Position numbers and translations under genes: made by a program. Below, one piece after another: positions 41,935 to 51,177 of a stretch of 64,000 nt of DNA. This DNA comes from Klebsiella ornithinolytica NBRC 105727 = ATCC 31898. Lineage in GTDB: Bacteria; Pseudomonadota; Gammaproteobacteria; Enterobacterales; Enterobacteriaceae. Location of the stretch: the NCBI RefSeq assembly GCF_001598295.1, contig NZ_BCYR01000002.1:1-64000 (forward strand). The letters run 5' to 3'. Numbering within the stretch: the first letter of the stretch is position 1; every line of letters begins with the position of its first letter. The notes under the pieces were generated by a model. That model did not search any database and was not told the DNA's origin. It saw only the letters and a list, made by a program, of their open reading frames with translations.

Positions 41935-44070
41935 ATGAGACAGATTGGCAAGTTTCTCAGGGATAAACCGTTGAAAGTACTGGCATGTACGATCATCGCA
42001 GGATACAGCGGGCAAGCGTTCACTGCGGATAACGGGCAGGATAGCACAAAAGAACAGACGATAGTGGTTACCGCCGATGCCGGTGCGCAGGGGCAGGATG
42101 ACGAGAGCAACATCGTTGCGCACAGCGCGACGGCGGGCAGTAAATCCAGCCAGTTGATTAGCCGGACGTCGCAAAGTATTGCCGTCATCACCCAGGCGCA
42201 AATTGAGGCGCAGGCGGCAAAGACGATTCCGGAAGCACTACGCTACGTCTCCGGCGTCGCCTCGGAAAACGCCGGGCCGGATACCCGTTTCGACACCATT
42301 ATCGTGCGTGGATTCGAAGCCGACGAATATCTCGACGGCCTGCGTCTGCCGCGTGAAGCCTGGTGGAGCCGCCCGGCGTGGGATCCGTTCCTGCTCTCGC
42401 GCATAGAGGTGGTCAAAGGGCCGGCATCGGTGCTCTACGGGCAGGCCAATCCGGGCGGGATCGTCAATATGGTGAGCAAAACCCCGCAGGCTGACGCCGG
42501 CGGTCAGGTGTATGTCACCGCGGGCAATAACAACCTGTTTGGCACCGGTTTCGACGTTACCGGCCCGCTGAACGCCGACAAAACGCTACTGGGCCGCGTC
42601 GCAGGGACCTTTTTCGATACGCAAACCCAGGTCGATCACACCCGCTACCAGCACTATGATATTGCCCCTTCGCTGACCTGGCAGCCGAACGAGCGAACCA
42701 GCCTGACCCTCCTTGCACAGCTGCGCAAAGACCCGGACAGCGGCTTCTACAACCAGATGCCGATCTCAGGCACCCTGACCCATAACCCTAACGGGCAGAT
42801 CTCCACCAGCTTCTACGGCGGACAGCCCGGTTTTGATAAGTACGAGCGTGAACAGGGCAGTATTGGCTATCAGTTCCGCCATGACTTTAACGATACGGTC
42901 ACCTTCCGTCAGAACCTGCGCTATATCAGCAGTACAGGTAACTATCTGATGGTTTATCCGTGGGGCGAGCACGCCGACGCGCCGTTGATAGACCGCTATT
43001 CGATGAACCTGAAAGAGACCATGTCCAACTTTGCGGTGGACAACCAGGCGGAGTTTCACCTGCAAAGTGGCCCGATCGCTCACGTTCTGCTGGCGGGAAT
43101 CGACCGGATGCACACTTCGGTACGCAGCCAGGCCGGCTACGGCGATGCCAGCCCGATCAACTATCTCGATCCGGACTACAGCACCCCGGTTGAAAAACCG
43201 GCCTTCACCAGCAATACCCACTCAACTCTGGATCAAACCGGGTTCTATTTACAGGATCAGCTGGAGTGGAATAACTGGATCGTCAATCTCGCCGGGCGGT
43301 ACGATGCGGCGAAAACGAAAAGCACCGATCTGCTTACCGATAGCCGCAGCGAACGTAACGATTACGCCACCACCGGCCGCGCCGGGCTGCTCTACCACTT
43401 CGACAACGGACTGGCGCCGTACATCAGCTATTCGACGTCGTTCGTGCCGAGCAGCAATACCGATTTCTACGGCCACGCATTTAAGCCCACCGAAGGTAAA
43501 CAGTCGGAGATTGGTCTGAAGTACGATCCGGTTGGCCTCGATGCGCTGTTTACCCTTGCGCTGTTTAACCTGCGTGAAACCAACGTCGCCACTCCGGACC
43601 CGGATCATGCCAACTTCAGCGTGCAAACCGGTGAGATCCGTTCTCGCGGCGTCGAACTGGACGGCAAAATCAACCTCACCCCGGCCTGGTCGGTACTGGC
43701 ATCCTGGGCCTTCACCGACCCGAAAGTCACCAGCGCTAACGACGGCACGGAAGGCAAACATCCGGTGGGGATTTCCCGTCACAGCGCCAAACTGTGGACC
43801 CAGTATGCGCTGAGCGGCCCGCTCGACGGTTTCTCGCTGGGCGGCGGCGTGCGTTATATCGGCAGCAGCTATGCCACCAGCGATAACAGCCTGAAAGTCC
43901 CGGCGGCGACGGTGTACGACGCGCGAATTGGCTACCAGTGGCGTGAATGGGGCGTGGCGCTTAACGCCGCCAACCTGACGGATAAAACCTATCTCGCCTC
44001 GTGTCAGGATAACGGCTGCGAATATGCGATGAAACGCCAGCTGATTGCCACCGTGAACTACAAGTGGTAG
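41935..44070 (+). CDS. TonB-dependent siderophore receptor (FhuA/FoxA-like)
   Basis: The 711-residue protein has a signal peptide (LKVLACTIIAGYSGQAFTA) and a TonB box region near KEQTIVVTADAG. The plug follows: SQLISRTSQSIAVITQAQIE, TIIVRGFEADEYLDG, then VKGPASVLYGQANPGG, the typical plug loop. The barrel ends in a C-terminal aromatic (VNYKW). I chose the ATG at 41935 because the candidate Fur box lies over the upstream TTG. Hydroxamate siderophores such as ferrichrome or ferrioxamine are likely, as the next genes resemble fhuD and fhuB. The gene is complete. Confidence 0.87.
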   Translation: MRQIGKFLRDKPLKVLACTIIAGYSGQAFTADNGQDSTKEQTIVVTADAGAQGQDDESNIVAHSATAGSKSSQLISRTSQSIAVITQAQIEAQAAKTIPEALRYVSGVASENAGPDTRFDTIIVRGFEADEYLDGLRLPREAWWSRPAWDPFLLSRIEVVKGPASVLYGQANPGGIVNMVSKTPQADAGGQVYVTAGNNNLFGTGFDVTGPLNADKTLLGRVAGTFFDTQTQVDHTRYQHYDIAPSLTWQPNERTSLTLLAQLRKDPDSGFYNQMPISGTLTHNPNGQISTSFYGGQPGFDKYEREQGSIGYQFRHDFNDTVTFRQNLRYISSTGNYLMVYPWGEHADAPLIDRYSMNLKETMSNFAVDNQAEFHLQSGPIAHVLLAGIDRMHTSVRSQAGYGDASPINYLDPDYSTPVEKPAFTSNTHSTLDQTGFYLQDQLEWNNWIVNLAGRYDAAKTKSTDLLTDSRSERNDYATTGRAGLLYHFDNGLAPYISYSTSFVPSSNTDFYGHAFKPTEGKQSEIGLKYDPVGLDALFTLALFNLRETNVATPDPDHANFSVQTGEIRSRGVELDGKINLTPAWSVLASWAFTDPKVTSANDGTEGKHPVGISRHSAKLWTQYALSGPLDGFSLGGGVRYIGSSYATSDNSLKVPAATVYDARIGYQWREWGVALNAANLTDKTYLASCQDNGCEYAMKRQLIATVNYKW

Positions 44071-44072
44071 CC

Positions 44073-44930
44073 ATGCTGTCACGACGCAGGTTGCTCACTG
44101 CTGCCCTGCTGGCCCCCGCTCTGTCGTGGGCCAGCAGTTCGCCTGTGCCACAGCGACTGGCGGTACTGGACTGGGGGCTGACCGAAATGATCCTCGCTCT
44201 CGGCATTACGCCAGCGGGGGTTTCGGCGCCGGACTGGTATCGCAAACTGATCTCCGTTCCGACTCTGCCGGCAGCGGTGCAGGATTTAGGCCTGTTGTTT
44301 CAACCTAATCTGGAAACGCTCTATGCGTTGAAACCGGACACAATTGTGATCACTCCCCAACACGCCCTGTTAAAACCGGCTCTGGCGCAGGTGGCCCCCC
44401 TCGTGACGCTGCCCGCCCATGGCCTCAGCGCCTTTATTAGCGCCACGCAACAGCTGGGTATCGTACTTAAACGTGAACCCCAGGCGGCCGCGCTGATCGC
44501 CGCTCTGTCCCAGCGCATTATCCGTGCCCGCGGCTATGCGCAGAAACTGCTTCAGCCGGTCTTGTTCGCTTCCCCGGTGGATGCGTTACACCTGCGGTTG
44601 TATACCGCCGGTAGTCTGCCGGGCGATGTACTGGCGGCCTGCGGGATGCGCAACGCCTGGCGTGCAAGCGGCGGCGCCGAAGGCAACGTCCTGGTGGAGC
44701 TTACCCGTATCGCCACCCTCGATGCCCGACCGATCCTGCTGGTCGCGGCGGATCAGCGTGAGGCGGTAGCGCACTGGCAGCAAAGCCGGCTGTGGCGAAG
44801 CCTGCCGCTGACTTCACGCTATCCACTCGCGCTGATTGAGCAGCCCATCAGCGACGCCGGCGCACTGATCACCGCCGGGCGTTTTGCCGATATTTTCAGC
44901 CAGCTGATGGCGGGGTGGCGCGATGCATGA
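44073..44930 (+). CDS. FhuD-like periplasmic iron-siderophore binding protein
   Basis: The 285-residue protein has a twin-arginine-type leader (LSRRRLLTAALLAPALSWAS), like E. coli FhuD. It is a class III binding protein with a rigid helix; conserved tracts are VLDWGLTEMILALGITP, PDTIVITP and FADIFSQLMAGW. ATG at 44073 starts 2 bases after the receptor's stop. It overlaps the permease gene by 8 bases. It captures hydroxamate iron chelates released by the receptor and passes them to FhuB-type permease. Confidence 0.83.
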   Translation: MLSRRRLLTAALLAPALSWASSSPVPQRLAVLDWGLTEMILALGITPAGVSAPDWYRKLISVPTLPAAVQDLGLLFQPNLETLYALKPDTIVITPQHALLKPALAQVAPLVTLPAHGLSAFISATQQLGIVLKREPQAAALIAALSQRIIRARGYAQKLLQPVLFASPVDALHLRLYTAGSLPGDVLAACGMRNAWRASGGAEGNVLVELTRIATLDARPILLVAADQREAVAHWQQSRLWRSLPLTSRYPLALIEQPISDAGALITAGRFADIFSQLMAGWRDA

Positions 44931-46905
44931 GCCCTTTTCCCGTCATCTCTCCTGGGGCGTTATCGGCATGCTGTGGCTGGCTTCTCTGCTGCTGGCGGTC
45001 GGCGATGTGCGGCATCAGGGCGGGTTTGCCGCGCTGTTCGATGCCCACAACGTTCAGCCGACGACGATTATCCTGCACAGCATGTGGCTTCCACGACAGG
45101 GGATGGCCATCGTAGGCGGCGCGACGCTCGGGCTGTGCGGCTGGCTGATGCAACGCGCGCTGCGCAACCCGCTGGCGGAGCCGATCACCCTCGGGATGAC
45201 TTCCGGCGCAACCCTGGCGATGGGCCTGGCGTCGCTGTGGCTACCGGCGCTGACCGGCGGAATGCGGATGGGGATGATTATCGGCGGCGAGCTGGTCGCA
45301 CTGCTGCTGGTTCTGCTTCTGAGCTGGCGCCAGCGCCTCTCTCCGCTGGTGATGATTCAGGCGGGAATGATGATTAACCTGTGGTGCGGTGCGCTGACCA
45401 TGCTGATCGCCATTATCAACGACCGTTTCCTGCTGACCGTGCTGATGTGGGGCGGCGGTTCGCTGGCGCAGGAGGACAGCCATCTGCTGCTGGCGCTGCT
45501 GCCGTGGCTGGCGCTGTGCGTCGGGCTACTGATGCTGCTATTTCGCCCGCTGGAGCTGCTGCAGCTCCCGGAAACCATGGTGAATAGTCTTGGCGCTTCA
45601 CCGCTGCGGATTCGTGCCGCCGCGGTGCTGCTGGCGCTGGTGATGAGCGCGCTTATCATCAATGCCGTCGGCGTCATCGGCTTCATTGGTCTTGCCGCAC
45701 CGCATCTCGCCCGTTTTGGCGGCGCGCGCACCTCGCGCCAGCTGGTGTTGCATAGCGCCCTGACCGGCTCAGGCCTGCTGTGGTTTACCGACCTTTGCGT
45801 TTCACGTGTTTCCCTGTTTAACGGCCAGCTGCTGCCGGTGGGGATGTTAACCGCCCTGACCGGCGGACCGCTGCTGATCCTGCTGGCACGCTTCGCCCGT
45901 CAGCAGAGTCTGGATACCGCCCCGCCGCCGCAGATGTCGTCCCACACCAGCCGTTGGATTCCCTGGGCGGCAGTGCTCGCCCTCGCGGTATCCGTGGCTA
46001 TCTCGCTGTTTTTCGGCCATGGTCTGGCCCACTGGCACTGGGCGCATTCGGCTGAGCTGGCTCAGCTGCTGCCTTTACGGCTGCCGCGTCTGCTGGCGGC
46101 CATTAGCGCCGGCGCGTTGCTGGCTGGCGCGGGGGTACTGATGCAGCGGGTTAGCGGCAATCCGCTCGCCAGTCCTGAAGTGCTGGGTATCGGCGGCGGC
46201 GCGGCGATGGGGGTGACCGTGTATATTTTGCTGTTTCCCACCCACGGCAGCACTTTTTTGCTGTTCAGCAGCCTCTGCGGCGCGCTTATCAGCCTGCTGC
46301 TGACGATGTGGAACAGCCGCCGCAGCGCCTTTAATCCGCAGCGGGTGTTACTCAATGGCGTCGCCCTCAATGCCCTGTGCCAGGCGGCGGTGAGCATGGT
46401 CATGCTCAATAACCTTGCTGCCAGCTCGGTGCTGCTGCCGCTGATGACCGGCAGTACCTATTACATCAGCGCCCCTCTGGCGCAGTGGCTGTTTATTGCC
46501 ACCCTGATTTTGCTGACCCTGACGCCGCTGTTCCGCCGCTGGCTGGTGCTGCTGCCGCTCGGCGGGGTTGCCGGTTCGCTGGGGCTTTCCCTGCCCCGCG
46601 CCCGTTTCGGGGTACTGACGCTGGCGGCGCTGATGACCGGGCTCGCCACGCTGCTGGTTGGCCCGGTGTCGTTTATTGGCCTGCTCGGGCCGCATCTGGC
46701 GCGTAAAACCGGTGTCAAAGGCGCGCTGGCGCAGCTCTACACCGCCGCGCTGCTCTCCGCCTGCATTATGACCCTCGCCGACTGGCTGGGACGCAACGCG
46801 CTCTATCCGCGCCAGCTTCCGGTCGGACTGGTGGCCTCGCTTATTGGCGTCCCGCTGCTGGTCTGGCCGTTGATTCGCGCAAAGGGCCAGCGTGGGGCTG
46901 AATAA
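44923..46905 (+). CDS. FhuB-like iron-siderophore permease (double-length)
   Basis: The 660-residue protein is exactly as long as E. coli FhuB and has two homologous halves, each about ten membrane segments. Motifs of the FecCD family occur twice: GLAAPHLARFGGAR in the first half and GLLGPHLARKTGVK in the second. It moves ferric hydroxamates across the inner membrane. The family normally uses a separate ATPase (FhuC); no such gene lies in this cluster. The next gene is an ABC protein of exporter type. The ATPase may come from another locus. Confidence 0.86.
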   Translation: MHEPFSRHLSWGVIGMLWLASLLLAVGDVRHQGGFAALFDAHNVQPTTIILHSMWLPRQGMAIVGGATLGLCGWLMQRALRNPLAEPITLGMTSGATLAMGLASLWLPALTGGMRMGMIIGGELVALLLVLLLSWRQRLSPLVMIQAGMMINLWCGALTMLIAIINDRFLLTVLMWGGGSLAQEDSHLLLALLPWLALCVGLLMLLFRPLELLQLPETMVNSLGASPLRIRAAAVLLALVMSALIINAVGVIGFIGLAAPHLARFGGARTSRQLVLHSALTGSGLLWFTDLCVSRVSLFNGQLLPVGMLTALTGGPLLILLARFARQQSLDTAPPPQMSSHTSRWIPWAAVLALAVSVAISLFFGHGLAHWHWAHSAELAQLLPLRLPRLLAAISAGALLAGAGVLMQRVSGNPLASPEVLGIGGGAAMGVTVYILLFPTHGSTFLLFSSLCGALISLLLTMWNSRRSAFNPQRVLLNGVALNALCQAAVSMVMLNNLAASSVLLPLMTGSTYYISAPLAQWLFIATLILLTLTPLFRRWLVLLPLGGVAGSLGLSLPRARFGVLTLAALMTGLATLLVGPVSFIGLLGPHLARKTGVKGALAQLYTAALLSACIMTLADWLGRNALYPRQLPVGLVASLIGVPLLVWPLIRAKGQRGAE

Positions 46906-46938
46906 CAGATAAAAAGCCATGAAAAAAAGGAATGCCGC

Positions 46939-48531
46939 ATGTCGGTTTTGTTGATTTTATTTCGTATGGTCGGCGGCTGGCTGCTGCTGGCGGTTGTCGC
47001 CGGGTTAATCAGCGGGTTTAGCAATGCGTCGCTGCTGGCTATGATTAACCACAGTCTGACGCTGCCGCAGGAGAAAAGCGCTCTCGCTCCGGGAATACAG
47101 TTTGCGCTGCTGGCGTTGCTGATGCTGGCGACCCGGATTGTCTCGCAGACCACGTTTATGTTTCTCGGGCAGAAAGTAAAGGCGCACCTGCGCGGCGAGC
47201 TCACCCGCCACGTCAGCGAGACCCGCTGGCTGTCGCTGGAGCGTGCCGGGATGGCGAAAACGGTGTCAGTGCTGACTCAGGATCTTGACACCCTGGTGGT
47301 ATTTTTTGTCAGCCTGCCAAACCTGTTTATCTACGGCGCGGTCATTATCGGCTGCCTGATTTACCTCGCCACCCTCTCCGCCAGCGTTCTCGCACTGGCG
47401 CTGGTGGCGATAGCCCTCGGCACTCTGGGCTATCGCGCCGCCCACGGCCGGGCGATCGGCCTGCTGCGCCGGTCGCGACAGCGGGAAGACACCTTGATTC
47501 AACAGTGCAAAAAACTGTTCGACGGCGGACGCGAATACCGGCTTAATGCCGCTCGCCGCCAGCGATTTGTGTATGGCGAGCTGGCGGACAACATTGAAGC
47601 CGTCCGCCGGGAACGGACCCGCGGGTATGTCCTCTACGGGCTGGCCACCAGCTGGGGAAGTATTCTGTTTTTTGCCTTTATCGGCCTGGTGCTGTTCGGC
47701 CTGCGGGACTCCCTGACGCTGGATCCGGCGACCATCACCGGCTACGTCATGATCTTTCTCTACATGATTGTGCCGGTCGAAGGCGTGCTGTCATCGCTGC
47801 CAACGATTGCCAGCGCCCGGGTGGCGCTCCAGCGGGTGCAGCACCTGCGTGACCATCTGCCCCCGGAACAGCCGCAGCGCCCGCTGCCTGCGGTGCCCTT
47901 CCGCTCCCTGACGCTGCAAGAGGTTCGCTATCAGTACCAGGGAGAAGATGGCGAACGCTTTACCCTCGGGCCGCTGAATCTGCAGTTTACGCCCGGGGAA
48001 CTGGTGTTTGTGGTCGGCGGCAACGGCAGCGGCAAAACCACGCTCGCCAATCTGCTGGTCGGCCTTTATCCTCCGGATAGCGGGGCCATTTTACTGAACG
48101 GCAGCAAGATTGCCGCCGACCAGCAGGCAGGCTATCGCCAGCTGTTCTCTGTGGTTTTCAGCGATTTTTTTCTTTTTGACGACGTGGCGTTTATCCATGA
48201 GCGGACGCCCGCGCAGGTGGCGCATTTGCTGCATCTGCTAAAGCTCAGTCATAAAGTACGTTTCCAGAACGGCCGTTTTTCGACGACCGCCCTCTCGCAG
48301 GGACAGCGCAAGCGGCTGGCGCTGCTGCAGGCCTGGCTGGAGGCGCGCCCGCTGTATCTGTTTGATGAGTGGGCCGCCGATCAGGACCCGGAGTTTAAGG
48401 CCGTGTTTTACCTGGAGCTGTTGCCAATGCTCAAAGCCGAAGGCCGGACCATCGTCGCGATCACCCACGACGACCGCTACTTTTACCTGGCGGATCGGAT
48501 TATCAAGCTGGAGTCTGGGCAGGTTGTGTAG
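46939..48531 (+). CDS. SyrD/PvdE-type cyclic-peptide ABC exporter (fused membrane and ATPase domains)
   Basis: The 530-residue protein has six membrane segments and a C-terminal ATPase: Walker A GGNGSGKTT, the signature TALSQGQRKR (LSxGQ), and Walker B YLFDEWAADQDPEFK. The DEWAADQDP string is typical of the PvdE/SyrD/YojI group, which exports peptides or siderophore precursors. It follows the permease by 33 bases and looks like part of the operon. It may export a siderophore or peptide, or, less likely, power the FhuB-like importer. No siderophore synthetase gene is in the window. Confidence 0.83.
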   Translation: MSVLLILFRMVGGWLLLAVVAGLISGFSNASLLAMINHSLTLPQEKSALAPGIQFALLALLMLATRIVSQTTFMFLGQKVKAHLRGELTRHVSETRWLSLERAGMAKTVSVLTQDLDTLVVFFVSLPNLFIYGAVIIGCLIYLATLSASVLALALVAIALGTLGYRAAHGRAIGLLRRSRQREDTLIQQCKKLFDGGREYRLNAARRQRFVYGELADNIEAVRRERTRGYVLYGLATSWGSILFFAFIGLVLFGLRDSLTLDPATITGYVMIFLYMIVPVEGVLSSLPTIASARVALQRVQHLRDHLPPEQPQRPLPAVPFRSLTLQEVRYQYQGEDGERFTLGPLNLQFTPGELVFVVGGNGSGKTTLANLLVGLYPPDSGAILLNGSKIAADQQAGYRQLFSVVFSDFFLFDDVAFIHERTPAQVAHLLHLLKLSHKVRFQNGRFSTTALSQGQRKRLALLQAWLEARPLYLFDEWAADQDPEFKAVFYLELLPMLKAEGRTIVAITHDDRYFYLADRIIKLESGQVV

Positions 48532-48563
48532 TCCGCGCGTGCTCCGCGCAGAGGCGCGATTTC

Positions 48564-48601
48564 GCGGAGATATCTTTACCCGTCGGTAAGGTTATCTCCG
48601 C
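48564..48601. terminator. Long hairpin between convergent ABC exporter and PheC-like genes
   Basis: GCGGAGATATCTTTACC pairs with GGTAAGGTTATCTCCGC around a CGTC loop: 17 bp with two mismatches. It lies between two convergent stops and has no T run, so it may be a bidirectional hairpin rather than a strong terminator. Confidence 0.6.
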
Positions 48602-48607
48602 CGGCAC

Positions 48608-49369
48608 CTATTCGTGAATCTTCCATTTTTGTTTGAGGATATTTTTATCCTGACTGTCCAGCCAGCGGTTCACCTTCTCCAGCAGCGGCTGATTATCTTT
48701 GTTCATCATATAGACTTTAAAACTGGCGGTGCCCGGGAAGGGTTTATCCGTCGCGACGCAGAAGACACCGGGCTCTTTGTTCTCGTAATAGACGCCTTCA
48801 ATCAGGTCGGTGACCATCATATCGGCGGTTTTCTGGCGTAACGCCTCGAGATTATCGACGTTATTTTTGACCCTGATAATCTGCGCATGTTTGAGATGAG
48901 CATCGACGTAGCTCTGATTGGTGCCGCCCGGGTTAACAATCACTTTCACATTGGGGCGGTCAATCTTTTCCAGGCTGCCGAGTGCCGGGGCCGCCATACA
49001 GTTCGCCAGGGCGATTTTTCCGTTTGCCACCACCGGATGGCTGAGGGCGAAATCTTTAGCCCGTTCCGGGGTTTCAGTGACACCGCCCATCGCAATATCA
49101 AACTTATCGGCCTTCAGATCGCTGGAAAGCGTCGGCCAGCTGGTCAGCACAAAGGTGACCTTAAGCCCCAGCTTCTGCCCCAGATCCTTTGCCATATCCA
49201 CGTCGTAACCACGCAGTTCGCCCGCTTCGTTGTGGAACGCCAGCGGAGCATAGTCGCCCGGAACGCCCACTTTCAACTCACCGCTTTGTTGAATCGCCTG
49301 CAGATCCCGCGCCTGGCTACCGCAGGCAATACTCGCGAGTACGAAGGTCAGACAGACCTTTAAGTTCAT
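48608..49369 (-). CDS. PheC-like periplasmic protein (cyclohexadienyl dehydratase or amino-acid binding protein)
   Basis: The 253-residue protein has a signal peptide ending near GSQARDL. The fold is type 2 binding protein, but it matches Pseudomonas PheC more closely than HisJ-type proteins: GDYAPLAF, TSWPTL (W78), KFDIAMGGV, VIVNPGGTN (146-151) and TDLIEG (E191). In PheC the Glu of this last motif is the catalytic acid that dehydrates prephenate or arogenate. If active it would make phenylalanine outside the cytoplasm. If inactive it is an amino acid binding protein. It is divergent from the RpiR regulator; no permease adjoins. Confidence 0.65.
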   Translation of the reverse strand: MNLKVCLTFVLASIACGSQARDLQAIQQSGELKVGVPGDYAPLAFHNEAGELRGYDVDMAKDLGQKLGLKVTFVLTSWPTLSSDLKADKFDIAMGGVTETPERAKDFALSHPVVANGKIALANCMAAPALGSLEKIDRPNVKVIVNPGGTNQSYVDAHLKHAQIIRVKNNVDNLEALRQKTADMMVTDLIEGVYYENKEPGVFCVATDKPFPGTASFKVYMMNKDNQPLLEKVNRWLDSQDKNILKQKWKIHE

Positions 49370-49489
49370 ACCATCATCCTTATCAATACGTGGGTTTTGT
49401 GAAGGTTTTGCACGATTCCAGCGCGCTTTATTTTCTGCTCATTTGTTGCACAGATTACAACATTGTTAATCGTATGTTTTATTTTTGTG

Positions 49490-49526
49490 ATGCACAACCA
49501 GGAAACGTTGCACTTTCTTTGTGCAT
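49490..49526. promoter_or_regulatory. Inverted repeat in the PheC-like/RpiR divergent promoter region
   Basis: ATGCACAA (49490-49497) and TTGTGCAT (49519-49526) are perfect inverted copies 21 bases apart, in the 316-bp AT-rich region between the divergent PheC-like and RpiR genes (49370-49685). It may be an operator of the RpiR regulator. No gene is present in the region. Confidence 0.45.
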
Positions 49527-49685
49527 ATTCTGGCGAAAATATACGCTCTTTGTTCGCCTGCCTCGCGCATTTTCCCAGTGATACCGCAAAAAACGGTTTT
49601 CCGGAACAGATGGCATGCATCGTGCTTTGTTAGTTGAGTAACACAATGCGGGTTCATGAGAGAGAAATCTCATTGAGAGGCGGGT

Positions 49686-50555
49686 ATGAACGATAACTCC
49701 AGGCTGTTTCGCACCATCGAGTCGATATTTAGTCAGCTGACGCCAAGTGAAAAACGCATCGGCAGCTGGCTACTGAGCCATCGGGAACATATTCCCTATG
49801 AAACGGCCGATAGCATTGCGCTGGCGACCGGTACCAGCGGGATCACCGTCGGCCGCTGCCTGCGCAAACTCGGCTATCGCAACCTCGACGACGTCAAAAA
49901 CGGTCTGAAAGATCATACCCCGGCGCCCTATAAACACTGGGGCGTCATCGACCGCCTCGACTCCTGGGCGCAGCAGCAAACCCAGCCCGATCGCGCCAGC
50001 CTGTCGCTGCAGATGGAGCTGGATGCGATCCGCTATGTTTATCAGCTGGCGCAGGAAGAGACCTTCGCCCGGGTCAGCACGCGGATCGCCCAGGCCGATA
50101 CGGTGATTGTGCTCGGGATCCAGTCCACGCGAGGCATCGCCAACAGCTTTTTTAGCCATCTCGAATACCTGCGCCCGCGCGTGACCTATGCCGACGGCAG
50201 TTCCGGTAGCTGGCTGGAGTCGCTGAACTCCGAATACGCACACCCTTACATCATCCTGACGGATACCCGCGCCTACTCCAGCACCGCCCGCCAGTTCTGT
50301 CGGGTTGCCGCCGAGCGGCGCATTGCCACCGCGCTGGTCACCGATATCTGGTGTCCGTGGGCCCGCGACTATCCGGTCGATCTGCTGCAGGTCAAAACCG
50401 ATACCGGTCATTTTTGGGATTCCCTCGCCCCAATCAGCTGTCTTTTCAACCTGCTGCTCTCCGCGGTCGTCGAGCAACTCGGCCCGACGCTGTCGCGCCG
50501 GCTGGCCGAAAACCGGGCGCTGCAGCAGGAATTTGGTCAATTTGAACGTGAATAA
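49686..50555 (+). CDS. MurR/RpiR-family transcriptional regulator
   Basis: The 289-residue protein has an HTH_6 domain at residues about 1-80 (FSQLTPSEKRIGSWLLSHRE, TSGITVGRCLRKLGYRNLDD) and a SIS sugar-isomerase domain after residue 120 (VIVLGIQSTRGIANSFFSHL, ILTDTRAYSSTARQF). MurR-like regulators sense N-acetylmuramic acid phosphate or other sugar phosphates. Here it precedes the D-Ala-D-Ala dipeptide operon ddpXABCDF, in which the genes for breakdown of peptidoglycan peptides follow. Co-regulation with wall recycling is plausible. The stop is 38 bases before ddpX. Confidence 0.85.
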   Translation: MNDNSRLFRTIESIFSQLTPSEKRIGSWLLSHREHIPYETADSIALATGTSGITVGRCLRKLGYRNLDDVKNGLKDHTPAPYKHWGVIDRLDSWAQQQTQPDRASLSLQMELDAIRYVYQLAQEETFARVSTRIAQADTVIVLGIQSTRGIANSFFSHLEYLRPRVTYADGSSGSWLESLNSEYAHPYIILTDTRAYSSTARQFCRVAAERRIATALVTDIWCPWARDYPVDLLQVKTDTGHFWDSLAPISCLFNLLLSAVVEQLGPTLSRRLAENRALQQEFGQFERE

Positions 50556-50592
50556 GCGCCTGCTCGTCAGGCTCCAGGACAGGAAACAACAG

Positions 50593-51177
50593 ATGAATCA
50601 GCAAGTCACTCTGGTCGATATCCGCGCACGCTTTCCGGCGCTGGCTATCGATCTCAAGTACGCCAGCGCCGATAACATTACCGGCCAGCCCATCTATGCC
50701 GAAGCCCGCTGCCTGCTGCACCCGGATGCGGCGGCGGCGCTGGAGAGATCCCTGCGCATCGCGCAGCTGGCGGGCCTGAATCTGCAGGTTCTCGATGCCT
50801 ATCGTCCGCAGCAGGCGCAGCAGTTGCTGTGGAACGCCTGTCCGAACCAGGACTACGTGGTGCCGATTGCGCTGGGTTCGAACCACAGCCGCGGTACCGC
50901 TATTGATGTGACGTTAATCGACGAAAACGGCCAGCCGCTGGATATGGGCACCGCCTTCGATGAGATGGACGATCTCTCTCACCCTTATCACCCGGCGGTT
51001 CCCCAGGCCGCCCAACGTAACCGCCTGCTATTGAACGCCATTATGTTTGGCGGCGGCTTTAAGGGTATTTCCACGGAATGGTGGCACTTCGAATTACCGG
51101 ATGCGGCCGGTTATCCGCTCCTTGACGATGTTTTCGCCTGCCTGTCCCCCGCTCACACTGACGGAGTCATTCCATGA
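50593..51177 (+). CDS. ddpX: D-alanyl-D-alanine dipeptidase DdpX (VanX family)
   Basis: The 194-residue protein is the length of E. coli DdpX (193). The zinc ligands are His98 and Asp105 (in SNHSRGTAIDVTL) and His165 (in TEWWHFE), with the catalytic Glu162. Arg71 in DAYRP is also conserved. It hydrolyses D-Ala-D-Ala. The ATG at 50593 has AGGAAACAAC upstream; an earlier frame overlaps the regulator and was not chosen. The gene overlaps ddpA by 4 bases (ATGA). No other van genes are near, so it is catabolic, not a glycopeptide resistance system. Confidence 0.92.
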   Translation: MNQQVTLVDIRARFPALAIDLKYASADNITGQPIYAEARCLLHPDAAAALERSLRIAQLAGLNLQVLDAYRPQQAQQLLWNACPNQDYVVPIALGSNHSRGTAIDVTLIDENGQPLDMGTAFDEMDDLSHPYHPAVPQAAQRNRLLLNAIMFGGGFKGISTEWWHFELPDAAGYPLLDDVFACLSPAHTDGVIP

